From Carboxylicivirga fragile (GTDB lineage Bacteria > Bacteroidota > Bacteroidia > Bacteroidales > Marinilabiliaceae): 56,227 nucleotides of DNA. A program made the translations under genes and the position numbers. The DNA lies in NCBI GenBank assembly GCA_025499625.1, contig JAFMVD010000040.1:1-56227 (forward strand), in the 5' to 3' direction. Below are positions 36,904 to 44,298 of this stretch, piece after piece; position 1 is the first letter of the stretch; each line of letters opens with the position of its first letter. The notes below the pieces were generated by a model. It was not told where the DNA came from. It saw only the letters and a list, made by a program, of their open reading frames with translations, and made no database searches.

Positions 36904-38091
36904 CTATAAAAATTCAATTTCAATTTTCTTTAAAAACTTTTCCTCCAGTATGGAAGCAATCTTTTTTATCACGTTACGTCTTATTTCCAATTCAACTGGT
37001 AGGTTGGGATCCTGATGGGCATTATTGATCTGTGTACCTGCCAATATTAGTATGGAGTCACTGCCTAAGAGTAGTTTTACCATTTTTTCGGCTGGGCCAT
37101 TGCCTTTTACCACATTGTGTTTGATTTTTTCCAGAATTGACGACACCTTACCCAAGGTTAAAATGCCTTCGGTCATCAGATCGATACCTTCCATACAAGC
37201 AACAGGTGGCAATCCTGGTTCGTAATTGTCCAGCTCTACGGAAATATCTCGCTTTAACTCGCGCGAAATAATTTTTGATGTTGTCCCACCGCAAACAATC
37301 GTTTTGCCTTCGAAGCTGGCTATGCGTTCGGCCAATACAGCATCATAATTTTTATAGTAAGGCGGACCAGATGCCAGTAGTAATTTGCGGGGCTCGCGGC
37401 AATAAATAACCTGACAAGTGGCGTCATCCTTAAGTTCATTGGCATCATTAGCCTGGGCACGTTGCATTATTTTTCGCGCCAATCGATGGGCTGATATCTT
37501 GGTTTGCTGGCTGATTGTTTGTTGTATAAAATGGCGTAAGCCATCTTCGCCCCAGCCAAAGGGCGCGCGTTTGCTTCCCATTCCCGATTGGGTTATACCA
37601 TCAGATACCATGATGATGCGATCTTCTTTATTGAGCTTTATGTTCGAATAAAAAACTTTTGCCGGGCGACTATCGGGACGAGTTATGGTTTTTACTGTTT
37701 TATTAATTTGTATGAATTGCCCTTTTCGGTGTAGTAAAACCGATGGATTATCATACTCAACGATGCTTGCATCACCAAAACAATTGACATCAACAATTGA
37801 AAACGTTGAATAACTTATTTGACGCTTTGAGTCAATGGGCAAGGTCTTCATGATAAAATCAGAAGTGCGTTCGGGTGGATTGTTTTTTGCTGTGAACTGC
37901 AAAGCCATGCTTGTGGTCATGGTTGCGAGTATGTTGGCTTTTACACCCGATCCTAAACCATCGGACAAAACCGTGATTAATCGATCTTCCTCTTTAAGCT
38001 TACGCGATTCGCATGAGTCGCCACACACATTCTGCAAAGCCTTGCTTTCCTGACTAAATTCCGCTTCTATGTAAAAGTGCCTATTGTGCAT
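36904..38091 (-). CDS. SpoIIE family protein serine/threonine phosphatase
   Basis: This 395-residue protein carries a PP2C-type SpoIIE domain at about 1-230, with metal-binding aspartates in VLSDGLGSG (Asp44), MVSDGITQ (Asp164) and KDDATC (Asp222/223). Residues 235-395 form a second domain unlike the usual HAMP or PAS partners. This domain contains LLLASGPPYYKNYDAVLAERI and VCGGTTSKIISREL, which hint at a small nucleotide- or ligand-binding fold. The gene overlaps the 3' end of the HydS-like gene by 11 bases, so the two are translationally coupled. I infer that it is the output of the HydS-like sensor; its phosphoprotein target is not encoded here. Confidence 0.88.
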   Translation of the reverse strand: MHNRHFYIEAEFSQESKALQNVCGDSCESRKLKEEDRLITVLSDGLGSGVKANILATMTTSMALQFTAKNNPPERTSDFIMKTLPIDSKRQISYSTFSIVDVNCFGDASIVEYDNPSVLLHRKGQFIQINKTVKTITRPDSRPAKVFYSNIKLNKEDRIIMVSDGITQSGMGSKRAPFGWGEDGLRHFIQQTISQQTKISAHRLARKIMQRAQANDANELKDDATCQVIYCREPRKLLLASGPPYYKNYDAVLAERIASFEGKTIVCGGTTSKIISRELKRDISVELDNYEPGLPPVACMEGIDLMTEGILTLGKVSSILEKIKHNVVKGNGPAEKMVKLLLGSDSILILAGTQINNAHQDPNLPVELEIRRNVIKKIASILEEKFLKKIEIEFL

Positions 38092-39805
38092 CTTCCAGTT
38101 TTTGAGCGTCTAAAATAGAATTAAGCAAAGAGTCGGTAAACGAGGCATTCTCACCTAGTAAGAAAGCAATCTTTTGAACCGTTTCCATATTCTTCTTAAT
38201 CACTTCCCGTGTGCGTTTCTCAACAATTTCTTTGTGAAATTCGGGCTGCTGTGTACCTTGTATTATACCGGTTACCAGTTTGTGCTTTTGAATATTAAAG
38301 ATGGATAATTGTAGATGTTTACCGTTTTCCTGAATGGGTAACTCGTAATATTCTTTACCAGTCACCAGAGCAGTTTGAAATAATTTGCCAAATGTGCCTA
38401 GTTTATTTAAATCCGCTCCACGCATACCCGGGTTAGCTTCGAAACACATTTCCATGTCATTACCCAATTGACGGGCAAAGCTGGCATTCATCTCAACTAC
38501 TTTTGATTGATCATCAACAATGACAACACCTGATGGAATTTTTTGCAATAGTATGGTTGCTTTATGGTGGGCAACCATTCTCATGTAAGAAACACACATG
38601 CCTGTTTCGGCGTGCTTGCTAAGAAGCGCATGAGCAAAGTCACGACAGGTATCGTATCCACAACCGCTGCAATTCAGTTCTTCACTTACATTTGCCTTTC
38701 CTATGCTCAGCAAGGCTTTATTAATATCTTCAGCACTGAAATCTTGTGGTTTAACCGTTTCAATGTTGAAAAAATCGCGTTCTATATTTAAATTATCCTC
38801 TTTGGTAATATCTGTTGAATCTGATTGTAGCCTTTGCTGGTAGTGTTGATTAAGTTTAAGGTGTTTAATGGCAATGTCGTTTTGCGTGCTCATGCCTGGA
38901 CCATTCAAACAACCCGTTTCGCAGGCTAATAATTCTAAAAACAGAGGACTCTCTTTTCCAAATTCATCTAAATTGTCGAGTACATTACGCACCATGTTCT
39001 GACCAGTGAAACTCATGAAGGTGCTATCTCCACTGTTGCCGGTTTGCTTTATTGTATCAATCATACCGCCATCAAATGGGTAGATAACACCCTCACGAGC
39101 TTCATAAGGTTTCAATGTGAATTTATGTTGATTATTCAGAGCCTCTAATGATATGTTTTCTGATTCGAGCCAGTTGTTTAATTCTTTAAAGGTGATGGCT
39201 ACATCAACCAAATCAGCTGAATCATCCGTTTCTGATTTCTTTCCAATGCAAGGCCCAATAAAAACAACACCAATGTCATTTCCGTACCAACGGCGCAGTT
39301 GACGCGCGTGTGTTAGCATTGGCGACATGTACGGCGTGATGGACATGGTGTGTTGTGGGTAGTATTTACGAATCAACTCAACAACTACCGGGCAAGCCGA
39401 AGAAATATATACGCCTGACTGACGTGCTTTAAGGTAGTGGCTAATTTGATTTGATACTTCTTGGGCACCAATGGCTGTTTCCGAAACGCCATCAAAACCT
39501 AATTGATATAAGGCATCAACAAGTACCTTCTGATTATCGCCATATTCCGAGGTGAAAGATGGTGCTAATGAGACGTATACTTTTTTCTTTCCCTTTAATA
39601 ATAACTTAACACGCGATAAGCCATCTCTTACTTTTTTTGCGCCCGTTGGACAAATAGCAACACAATGGCCACAATATATACACATCTCGTTAAGCACCGA
39701 TGCCTTATCGTCGCTCACCTTAATTGCCTTGGTCGGACATTCTCTAATGCACTTATAGCAATCTTTACAATCGTTGGTTTCGGTATATATTGGTTTTAAT
39801 TTCAT
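38081..39805 (-). CDS. HydS-like sensory [FeFe]-hydrogenase homologue with PAS domain
   Basis: The 574 residues contain, in order: two [4Fe-4S] ferredoxin motifs (Cys13/16/19/23 and 42/45/48/52), an H-cluster domain (about 75-310), a CxxC-x4-C [4Fe-4S] domain (Cys379/382/387 and 404), a PAS domain (about 415-520) and a C-terminal helical segment. H-cluster motifs are L1 SSACPV (Ala137, Cys138), L2 GPCIGKKSE (Cys186) and L3 LLACETGCLNGP (Cys295, Cys299). All four cluster ligands remain, but the proton-relay cysteine of L1 is alanine. This pattern is associated with slow, sensory (group C) enzymes. The SpoIIE gene overlaps its end, consistent with the phosphatase-linked subgroup. It probably senses H2 or ferredoxin redox state. 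Confidence 0.88.
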   Translation of the reverse strand: MKLKPIYTETNDCKDCYKCIRECPTKAIKVSDDKASVLNEMCIYCGHCVAICPTGAKKVRDGLSRVKLLLKGKKKVYVSLAPSFTSEYGDNQKVLVDALYQLGFDGVSETAIGAQEVSNQISHYLKARQSGVYISSACPVVVELIRKYYPQHTMSITPYMSPMLTHARQLRRWYGNDIGVVFIGPCIGKKSETDDSADLVDVAITFKELNNWLESENISLEALNNQHKFTLKPYEAREGVIYPFDGGMIDTIKQTGNSGDSTFMSFTGQNMVRNVLDNLDEFGKESPLFLELLACETGCLNGPGMSTQNDIAIKHLKLNQHYQQRLQSDSTDITKEDNLNIERDFFNIETVKPQDFSAEDINKALLSIGKANVSEELNCSGCGYDTCRDFAHALLSKHAETGMCVSYMRMVAHHKATILLQKIPSGVVIVDDQSKVVEMNASFARQLGNDMEMCFEANPGMRGADLNKLGTFGKLFQTALVTGKEYYELPIQENGKHLQLSIFNIQKHKLVTGIIQGTQQPEFHKEIVEKRTREVIKKNMETVQKIAFLLGENASFTDSLLNSILDAQKLEDAQ

Positions 39806-39813
39806 TTGCTTTA

Positions 39814-40062
39814 TTAAAGGTGATTAGCCAATATAGAGTGTATGTTACTTTGCGTAACGCCTTCGTATTCGGTTTCGTCAATTTCGATAACAGGTCCTTT
39901 GTTGCAGGTCTCACTACAAAGGTGACCTCTGAAATCGATGCTTGCATCCAAGCCATTTTCATCCAAATAGTCTTTGATGAGTGTTAGGTTATCAGCATTT
40001 CCACGAGAGTAGCAGGAGCTACCAAGGCAAATAAGTATTTTATGTGTACCTGTTGTTGACAT
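39814..40062 (-). CDS. Thioredoxin-like [2Fe-2S] ferredoxin (NuoE-type), first copy
   Basis: This 82-residue protein opens the hydrogenase operon. Cys12 and Cys17 (CLGSSC) and the pair in LCSETC supply the C-x4-C/C-x3-C [2Fe-2S] site of the NuoE C-terminal half. It is only distantly similar to the second copy at 36635. It is separated by eight bases from the HydS-like gene, so it is probably that protein's electron partner. Confidence 0.87.
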   Translation of the reverse strand: MSTTGTHKILICLGSSCYSRGNADNLTLIKDYLDENGLDASIDFRGHLCSETCNKGPVIEIDETEYEGVTQSNIHSILANHL

Positions 40063-40088
40063 GGCTATTAACTTTGGTAAGTCTAATA

Positions 40089-40103
40089 TCCAAAGCTATG
40101 CCA
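40089..40103 (-). promoter_or_regulatory. Weak candidate sigma-54 promoter of the hydrogenase operon
   Basis: On the minus strand TGGCATAGCTTTGGA has a good -24 element (TGGCA) but a poor -12 (TGGA for TTGC). It lies 27 bases upstream of the first gene and next to a sigma-54 activator gene, which raises the prior. The sequence match alone is not convincing. Confidence 0.3.
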
Positions 40104-40177
40104 CTTAGTGTATGTGTCAGATTATGAAGGGGGAAGGAGTTGGGAGTTTTAGCTTATTATTTTTTACGTGTTCGGAT

Positions 40178-40218
40178 TGTCCTAAAACTGAACGATTATA
40201 AAATTTTAATGTCCTAAA
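40178..40218 (-). promoter_or_regulatory. Candidate activator-binding repeats (TGTCCTAAA twice)
   Basis: TGTCCTAAA occurs at 40178-40186 and 40210-40218, 32 bases apart, about three helical turns. The first is part of an imperfect dyad GATTGTCC-N7-GAACGATT (5 of 8 positions). They lie 75-115 bases upstream of the candidate sigma-54 promoter, the usual distance for an enhancer site. Confidence 0.4.
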
Positions 40219-40231
40219 GTTGATCAGTGAA

Positions 40232-42031
40232 TTATTTCTGAACGATTCGTGTTGGCAAGGTGATTTTGTGTTTTTGGGCTTTCAAATACAGCGTATTTCG
40301 GCTAATGCCCAACGTTTTTGCCGAAAGTGTAATGTTGTAATTCAAGTGTACGAGCGTTTCTGAAATTAACTGACGCTCCATTTCTTGCATTGTTCTGAGT
40401 TGAAATGTTTTTGTGTCAGAAGTTTTCTGATCCACTTGATCTTTTTTCTTTTCTTCTTCTTTTTTAAGCTTGAGGTTTTCAAAGGAAATATTGCCATCGA
40501 GATTGACATACTGCTCCACTGCATTTTCAAGCTCTCGTATATTTCCGGGCCAGTCGTAATCCAGAAATTGTTGTAGGATAGAGTAGCGTAACTGTGGAAT
40601 CTCCTTTTGTAGACGAACAGCCTTTTTGTTCAGGAAGAAGCGTATTAAGGATGGCAGGTCTTCCATTCGTTCACGTAATGCAGGTATTTTTAATGGTATT
40701 ACACTCAGGCGATAATATAAATCAAGTCGAAAATTACCCTTCTCAACTTCGTCTTTTAAGTTTTTATTTGAAGCAGCAATAATGCGAACATCAACCGGAA
40801 TATTTTTATCTCCGCCAACACGTGTTATGGCACTTTCTTGGATGGCGCGTAAAAGCTTAACCTGAAGTTCTGGTTTCATGTCGCCAATCTCATCTAAAAA
40901 TAAGGTACCCCCATTGGCCAATTCAAATTTACCCGGATGACCTCCTTTTTTTGCTCCTGTAAAAGCGCCGTCGTCGTAGCCAAAAAGTTCGCTTTCGATG
41001 AGGTTTTCACTGATGGCAGCGCAGTTGATGGCAACGAAGCCATTTTCACTACGGCTACTGGCATTGTGCATGCTTTGCGCAAATACCTCTTTACCCGTTC
41101 CGCTTTCAGCTTCAATAAGCACGGTGGAGGGGCTATCTGAAATATTTTGAGCATAGTCAACCAATTTGCGCATCGTCTTACTTTTGGCTATGATGTCTTT
41201 AAAAGTAAAACGGGCTTGCATTCCGGTGTATTTATTAACCAGATGATAAACATTTTCTAATTCACGAATGGCAATGACTAGCCCAATTAGCTTCGTTTGT
41301 TCTTGATCTAAAATTGGGCTTACAGTGACATTGTATTTGATGCGCTGATCAAGTGTATTTATGGCAATTTCTTCGTTAACGAATTTCTTGCCAGAACTCA
41401 CAATCTGATAAATATTAGTCCAGCTCGGTATTAATTGCTTGATATGAATATTTAGTAATTCGCGACGGCGGATATTTATCCATTGGCATGCCAGGTTGTT
41501 GGCGTATAATAACCTGCTTTGTTCATCCACCGAAATAATTCCAACTTTTAAAGCATTCATGATGGCAAAGGTGAACTGGTGAGTATCGTCCATCTTTTTC
41601 TGCATCGAAGCATCCTTGAATTTAGCTTGAATACTTGTATTGATTGCCGACATGGCCATGTTTAACCATGGAAAATCAACATCAATAGAAGAAATTAAAT
41701 GGATTTGAAAAGGTAGTTTTATTTGTCTATTCTGAAATTTAAGAATATTATAGACCAGTTTACCTGCACTCAATAAGCCTTCATTTGGCAATTCATTGCT
41801 CCAGACAATGTTTTTACTAATGCTATTCCAATTATCGCCTTTGTTTAGTTTTAGCTTGTTAAGTTTAGTAGTATTCGAATAGATTTGTGTAATAAGGTTT
41901 TGCTCGTTTACAACAACAACCTTAAAGAAAGTACCTTTCATATTAGCAGCAAACTCATTAAGTGCTTCGTGCAAATTCTGCATCGAATTATCAGTGCTTA
42001 CATTTCTATTACCAGGAACTTTTGTCGACAT
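40232..42031 (-). CDS. Sigma-54 dependent activator with N-terminal sensory and PAS domains
   Basis: This 599-residue protein has an N-terminal region (1-145) of unknown fold, a PAS domain (about 150-265; GIISVDEQSRLLYANNLACQW), and a sigma-54 AAA+ domain with AESGTGKE (308-315), GAFTGA (355-360), GGTLFLDEIGDM and PALRERMEDL. A Fis-type HTH sits at the end (NITLSAKTLGISRNTLYLKA). It resembles AcoR/NifA-type one-component activators, without a receiver domain. It is encoded directly upstream of, and on the same strand as, the hydrogenase operon, with 169 bases of candidate regulatory DNA between. It is the likely operon activator. The GAFTGA loop is canonical. Confidence 0.92.
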   Translation of the reverse strand: MSTKVPGNRNVSTDNSMQNLHEALNEFAANMKGTFFKVVVVNEQNLITQIYSNTTKLNKLKLNKGDNWNSISKNIVWSNELPNEGLLSAGKLVYNILKFQNRQIKLPFQIHLISSIDVDFPWLNMAMSAINTSIQAKFKDASMQKKMDDTHQFTFAIMNALKVGIISVDEQSRLLYANNLACQWINIRRRELLNIHIKQLIPSWTNIYQIVSSGKKFVNEEIAINTLDQRIKYNVTVSPILDQEQTKLIGLVIAIRELENVYHLVNKYTGMQARFTFKDIIAKSKTMRKLVDYAQNISDSPSTVLIEAESGTGKEVFAQSMHNASSRSENGFVAINCAAISENLIESELFGYDDGAFTGAKKGGHPGKFELANGGTLFLDEIGDMKPELQVKLLRAIQESAITRVGGDKNIPVDVRIIAASNKNLKDEVEKGNFRLDLYYRLSVIPLKIPALRERMEDLPSLIRFFLNKKAVRLQKEIPQLRYSILQQFLDYDWPGNIRELENAVEQYVNLDGNISFENLKLKKEEEKKKDQVDQKTSDTKTFQLRTMQEMERQLISETLVHLNYNITLSAKTLGISRNTLYLKAQKHKITLPTRIVQK

Positions 42032-42354
42032 ATGTGGTATTTTCTATTCGGTGTACAAAATTACTCATTTTAAATGAACCCTAGATAATTATTTCTACAG
42101 CATATTATCGCCCATGTGGGCGCAAAACGTGATGTGATAAATTGACTAGCTAGTTGTTCTTAATTTATTGACTTGTGTTTTAATGGTCAGTTAATGAGTG
42201 TTTAGGGGTTGCATTGTGTGGTGGAATTTCTGTGCTGTTGCTTTTTTGGTATGCCGCTTGATTCTCATTAAGCGTTGATGTGTCAAGCACATGGTTTCCG
42301 ATCAGGTGAGCTGATGAAATTATTTAATGGCACGAGTATTAATTTATAAATCAT
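42032..42354. other. 323-base divergent region between the sigma-54 activator and the first tonB gene
   Basis: It contains the palindrome at 42109-42122 and a smaller CGCTT/AAGCG dyad near 42257-42275. No open frame or convincing TAnnTTTG promoter is seen. Confidence 0.55.
42109..42122. promoter_or_regulatory. CGCCC-type palindrome, copy 1
   Basis: CGCCCATGTGGGCG is a dyad with 6-bp arms followed by CAAAA. A near copy with the same following bases lies at 43298, upstream of the second tonB gene. This suggests an operator or a duplicated leader. Confidence 0.5.
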
Positions 42355-43041
42355 ATGCCAATGGAAGTAAAAAAGAGTAAAAAGGCAGACCTTGAGAATA
42401 AACGCTCTTTGTTTTTTCAGATGGGATTGATAATTACCCTCGGTGTTGTGTTTGTTGCCTTTGAATGGTCGACAACGAAAGTTGATGGTAAAGGTCAATT
42501 CTGGGTAGAAGAGGAGGTTGTTGAAGAAGAAGCGCCTCCAATTACTGTTCAAGATGAAATAAAGCCGCCTCCACCTCCGCCGCCTCCAGTTGTTTCTGAC
42601 ATACTAGAAATTGTTGATAATGATGTTGAGCTTGATGAAGAATTAGAAATTGAAGATTCAGAAAGTGATGAAGATTTCGAAGTTGATTTAAGTCAATTGG
42701 AAGAAGAGGAAGAATCAGGGGATCCGCTACCATTCTATGTTTTGGAAGATAAGCCAGTATTTCCAGGTGGCGATGCCGCTCTTCTTAAATATGTGAATCA
42801 AAATGTACGCTATCCTGTCATTTGTCAAGAGAATGGTGTTCAGGGAATGGTTACTGTATCTTTTGTTATTGACGAAAAAGGTAAAGTAACAAATGTTAAG
42901 TCCTTGCGTTCTCCTGATCCAAATTTGGAGCGGGAAGCCGTCAGAGTAGTAAAAACACTACCTGATTGGAAACCAGGTAAACAACGCGGAAGACCGGTGA
43001 AAGTTTCTTTCATGGTGCCAGTACGTTTTGTATTACAATAA
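42355..43041 (+). CDS. Energy transducer TonB (first paralogue)
   Basis: This inner-membrane protein of 228 residues couples the proton-motive force to TonB-dependent outer-membrane receptors. It has a short cytoplasmic tail (KKADLENKRSLFFQ), one membrane span (about 23-39), an acidic and proline-rich linker with a run of eight prolines (IKPPPPPPPP), and a C-terminal TonB domain (about 130-228). That domain has the Bacteroidota signature FPGGDAALLKYVNQNVRYP and ends in a strand PVRFVLQ. A second ATG two codons later (42361) is equally plausible. A paralogue follows 454 bases downstream. No ExbB/ExbD genes are nearby. Confidence 0.93.
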   Translation: MPMEVKKSKKADLENKRSLFFQMGLIITLGVVFVAFEWSTTKVDGKGQFWVEEEVVEEEAPPITVQDEIKPPPPPPPPVVSDILEIVDNDVELDEELEIEDSESDEDFEVDLSQLEEEEESGDPLPFYVLEDKPVFPGGDAALLKYVNQNVRYPVICQENGVQGMVTVSFVIDEKGKVTNVKSLRSPDPNLEREAVRVVKTLPDWKPGKQRGRPVKVSFMVPVRFVLQ

Positions 43042-43082
43042 TTATCTAAGAGTATTTTACTGTTGTTCCTTAATTTTTCAGA

Positions 43083-43252
43083 GTTGATGAACGCATCAAC
43101 GCAACATTGAGCAATCTAGGCCTTGACCCCTTAGAAAGCTCCCGAGATAACGATCTCAATTTTTTTAGGTAATAAAAAATAAAAACCGGTCGGTTCTGAA
43201 TGACCCTGCAACTTCCGATATTATATCGACAAACAGAACCAACCGGTTTTTT
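43083..43252. other. Structured non-coding element between the tonB paralogues
   Basis: The 454-base gap (43042-43495) holds three hairpins. GTTGATG-AACG-CATCAAC is at 43083-43100. GAGAT-AACG-ATCTC plus seven T residues is at 43144-43167, a good plus-strand terminator. A 15-bp stem pairs AACCGGTCGGTTCTG (43184-43198) with CAGAACCAACCGGTT (43234-43248), flanked by A and T runs, with an inner CGATAT-T-ATATCG hairpin. The long stem has a C-A mismatch on plus but a G-U pair on minus, so a minus-strand RNA would be the better folded one. Identity is unknown: terminator pair, small RNA or mini-transposon remnant. Confidence 0.5.
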
Positions 43253-43297
43253 ATGCTTAAAACTTAAACAGTTTCTCAGTAAACGCCCCATTAAAAT

Positions 43298-43311
43298 CGC
43301 CCCATTGGGCG
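43298..43311. promoter_or_regulatory. CGCCC-type palindrome, copy 2
   Basis: CGCCCCATTGGGCG has 5-bp arms and is followed by CAAAA, like the copy at 42109. It lies 185 bases before the second tonB gene. Confidence 0.5.
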
Positions 43312-43495
43312 CAAAAAGTCATCAAAAACAAACTCTGTAATTGTGTGTGAAAATGATAGTTGTTTGTGTAAGTTGTATGTTATTAGGTGTTTGTGGATTA
43401 TTTTCCTCCTTAAAATAAGTATTTGTTGATTTTGGTACAGCCATTGAATTAAACAAACCATCGCTATTAGATTATTAATTCTAAAACCTCACATT

Positions 43496-44161
43496 ATGAA
43501 AACGAAAAAATATAAACATGCAGATTTGGAGAAAAAAAGAAGCATCTTTTTTCAGATAGGGATCATCATTTCTTTGGCTTGTGTTTTTGTAGCCTTCGAG
43601 TGGAGTTCGAGTGAAAGTGGTCTGTCAATTGTTGAAAATGATGAAATATGGGATGATCCTGAAGAGATGATGCCAATCACTAGAGAAGTAGAAAAACCAA
43701 AACCGATAAAACCAATTCAACCGGAGGTTCTTATTATAACAGATGATCCGACTGTAACAGATGTCATTCCTGATATTATTAGTGAACCAGAGGATATTAA
43801 TTGCGCCATTGAATTACCTCCAATGGTTGAAGAAGTTGAGGATAACAAGGTTTTCGTTCGTGTGGAGCGCATGCCTGAATTTCCAGGAGGAGATGCCGCG
43901 TTATTGAAATTCATAGCTTCTAATGTAAAGTATCCGGTTATCTGTGCCGAAATTGGTGTTCAAGGCAGAGTTTATGTTGCCTTTGTGGTTAGTAAAGATG
44001 GTAGTGTGACTGATGTTCAGGTTGTAAGAAGCCCGGATGCCAACTTATCAGCCGAGGCACTACGAGTTGTTAAAATGATGCCCAAATGGAAACCGGGTAA
44101 ACAAGGAGGTAAACCAGTGAATGTATCGTATAACATTCCTGTTAATTTTCGCCTTCAGTAA
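43496..44161 (+). CDS. Energy transducer TonB (second paralogue)
   Basis: The 221-residue TonB protein has the same layout as the first: a cytoplasmic tail (HADLEKKRSIFFQIG), a membrane span (about 20-35), a proline/lysine linker (KPKPIKPIQP) in place of the polyproline run, and a C-terminal domain with FPGGDAALLKFIASNVKYPVI. The linker is shorter and less acidic. The two copies are probably a tandem duplication that has diverged, perhaps to serve different TonB receptors such as those at 9.4, 14.7 or 53.2 kb. The start codon is well placed relative to homologues. Confidence 0.93.
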   Translation: MKTKKYKHADLEKKRSIFFQIGIIISLACVFVAFEWSSSESGLSIVENDEIWDDPEEMMPITREVEKPKPIKPIQPEVLIITDDPTVTDVIPDIISEPEDINCAIELPPMVEEVEDNKVFVRVERMPEFPGGDAALLKFIASNVKYPVICAEIGVQGRVYVAFVVSKDGSVTDVQVVRSPDANLSAEALRVVKMMPKWKPGKQGGKPVNVSYNIPVNFRLQ

Positions 44162-44199
44162 TTCATATCAATAGTATTCCCTAACCGATATATTAACCA

Positions 44200-44283
44200 G
44201 TACTGTGCAGTATCGTGTAACATAAATTGTTAATCCGTGCCTAAAGTGATAGCAATACAATAAACAAACGAACTGCACAGTAC
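44200..44283. repeat. Perfect 12-bp inverted repeat made of two ACTG dyads
   Basis: GTACTGTGCAGT (44200-44211) and ACTGCACAGTAC (44272-44283) are exact reverse complements 60 bases apart, and each is itself close to a palindrome (ACTG-N2-CAGT). They flank the leader of the DUF4837 gene, whose ATG is at 44299, and could be paired operator sites or the arms of a long hairpin. Confidence 0.75.
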
Positions 44284-44298
44284 ATTTTTCTTTGTGCT

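Noticed and set aside
43070-43291. A 73-codon minus-strand frame between the tonB genes
   Set aside because: It runs through all three hairpins, has no recognisable domain and is explained better by the structured non-coding element.
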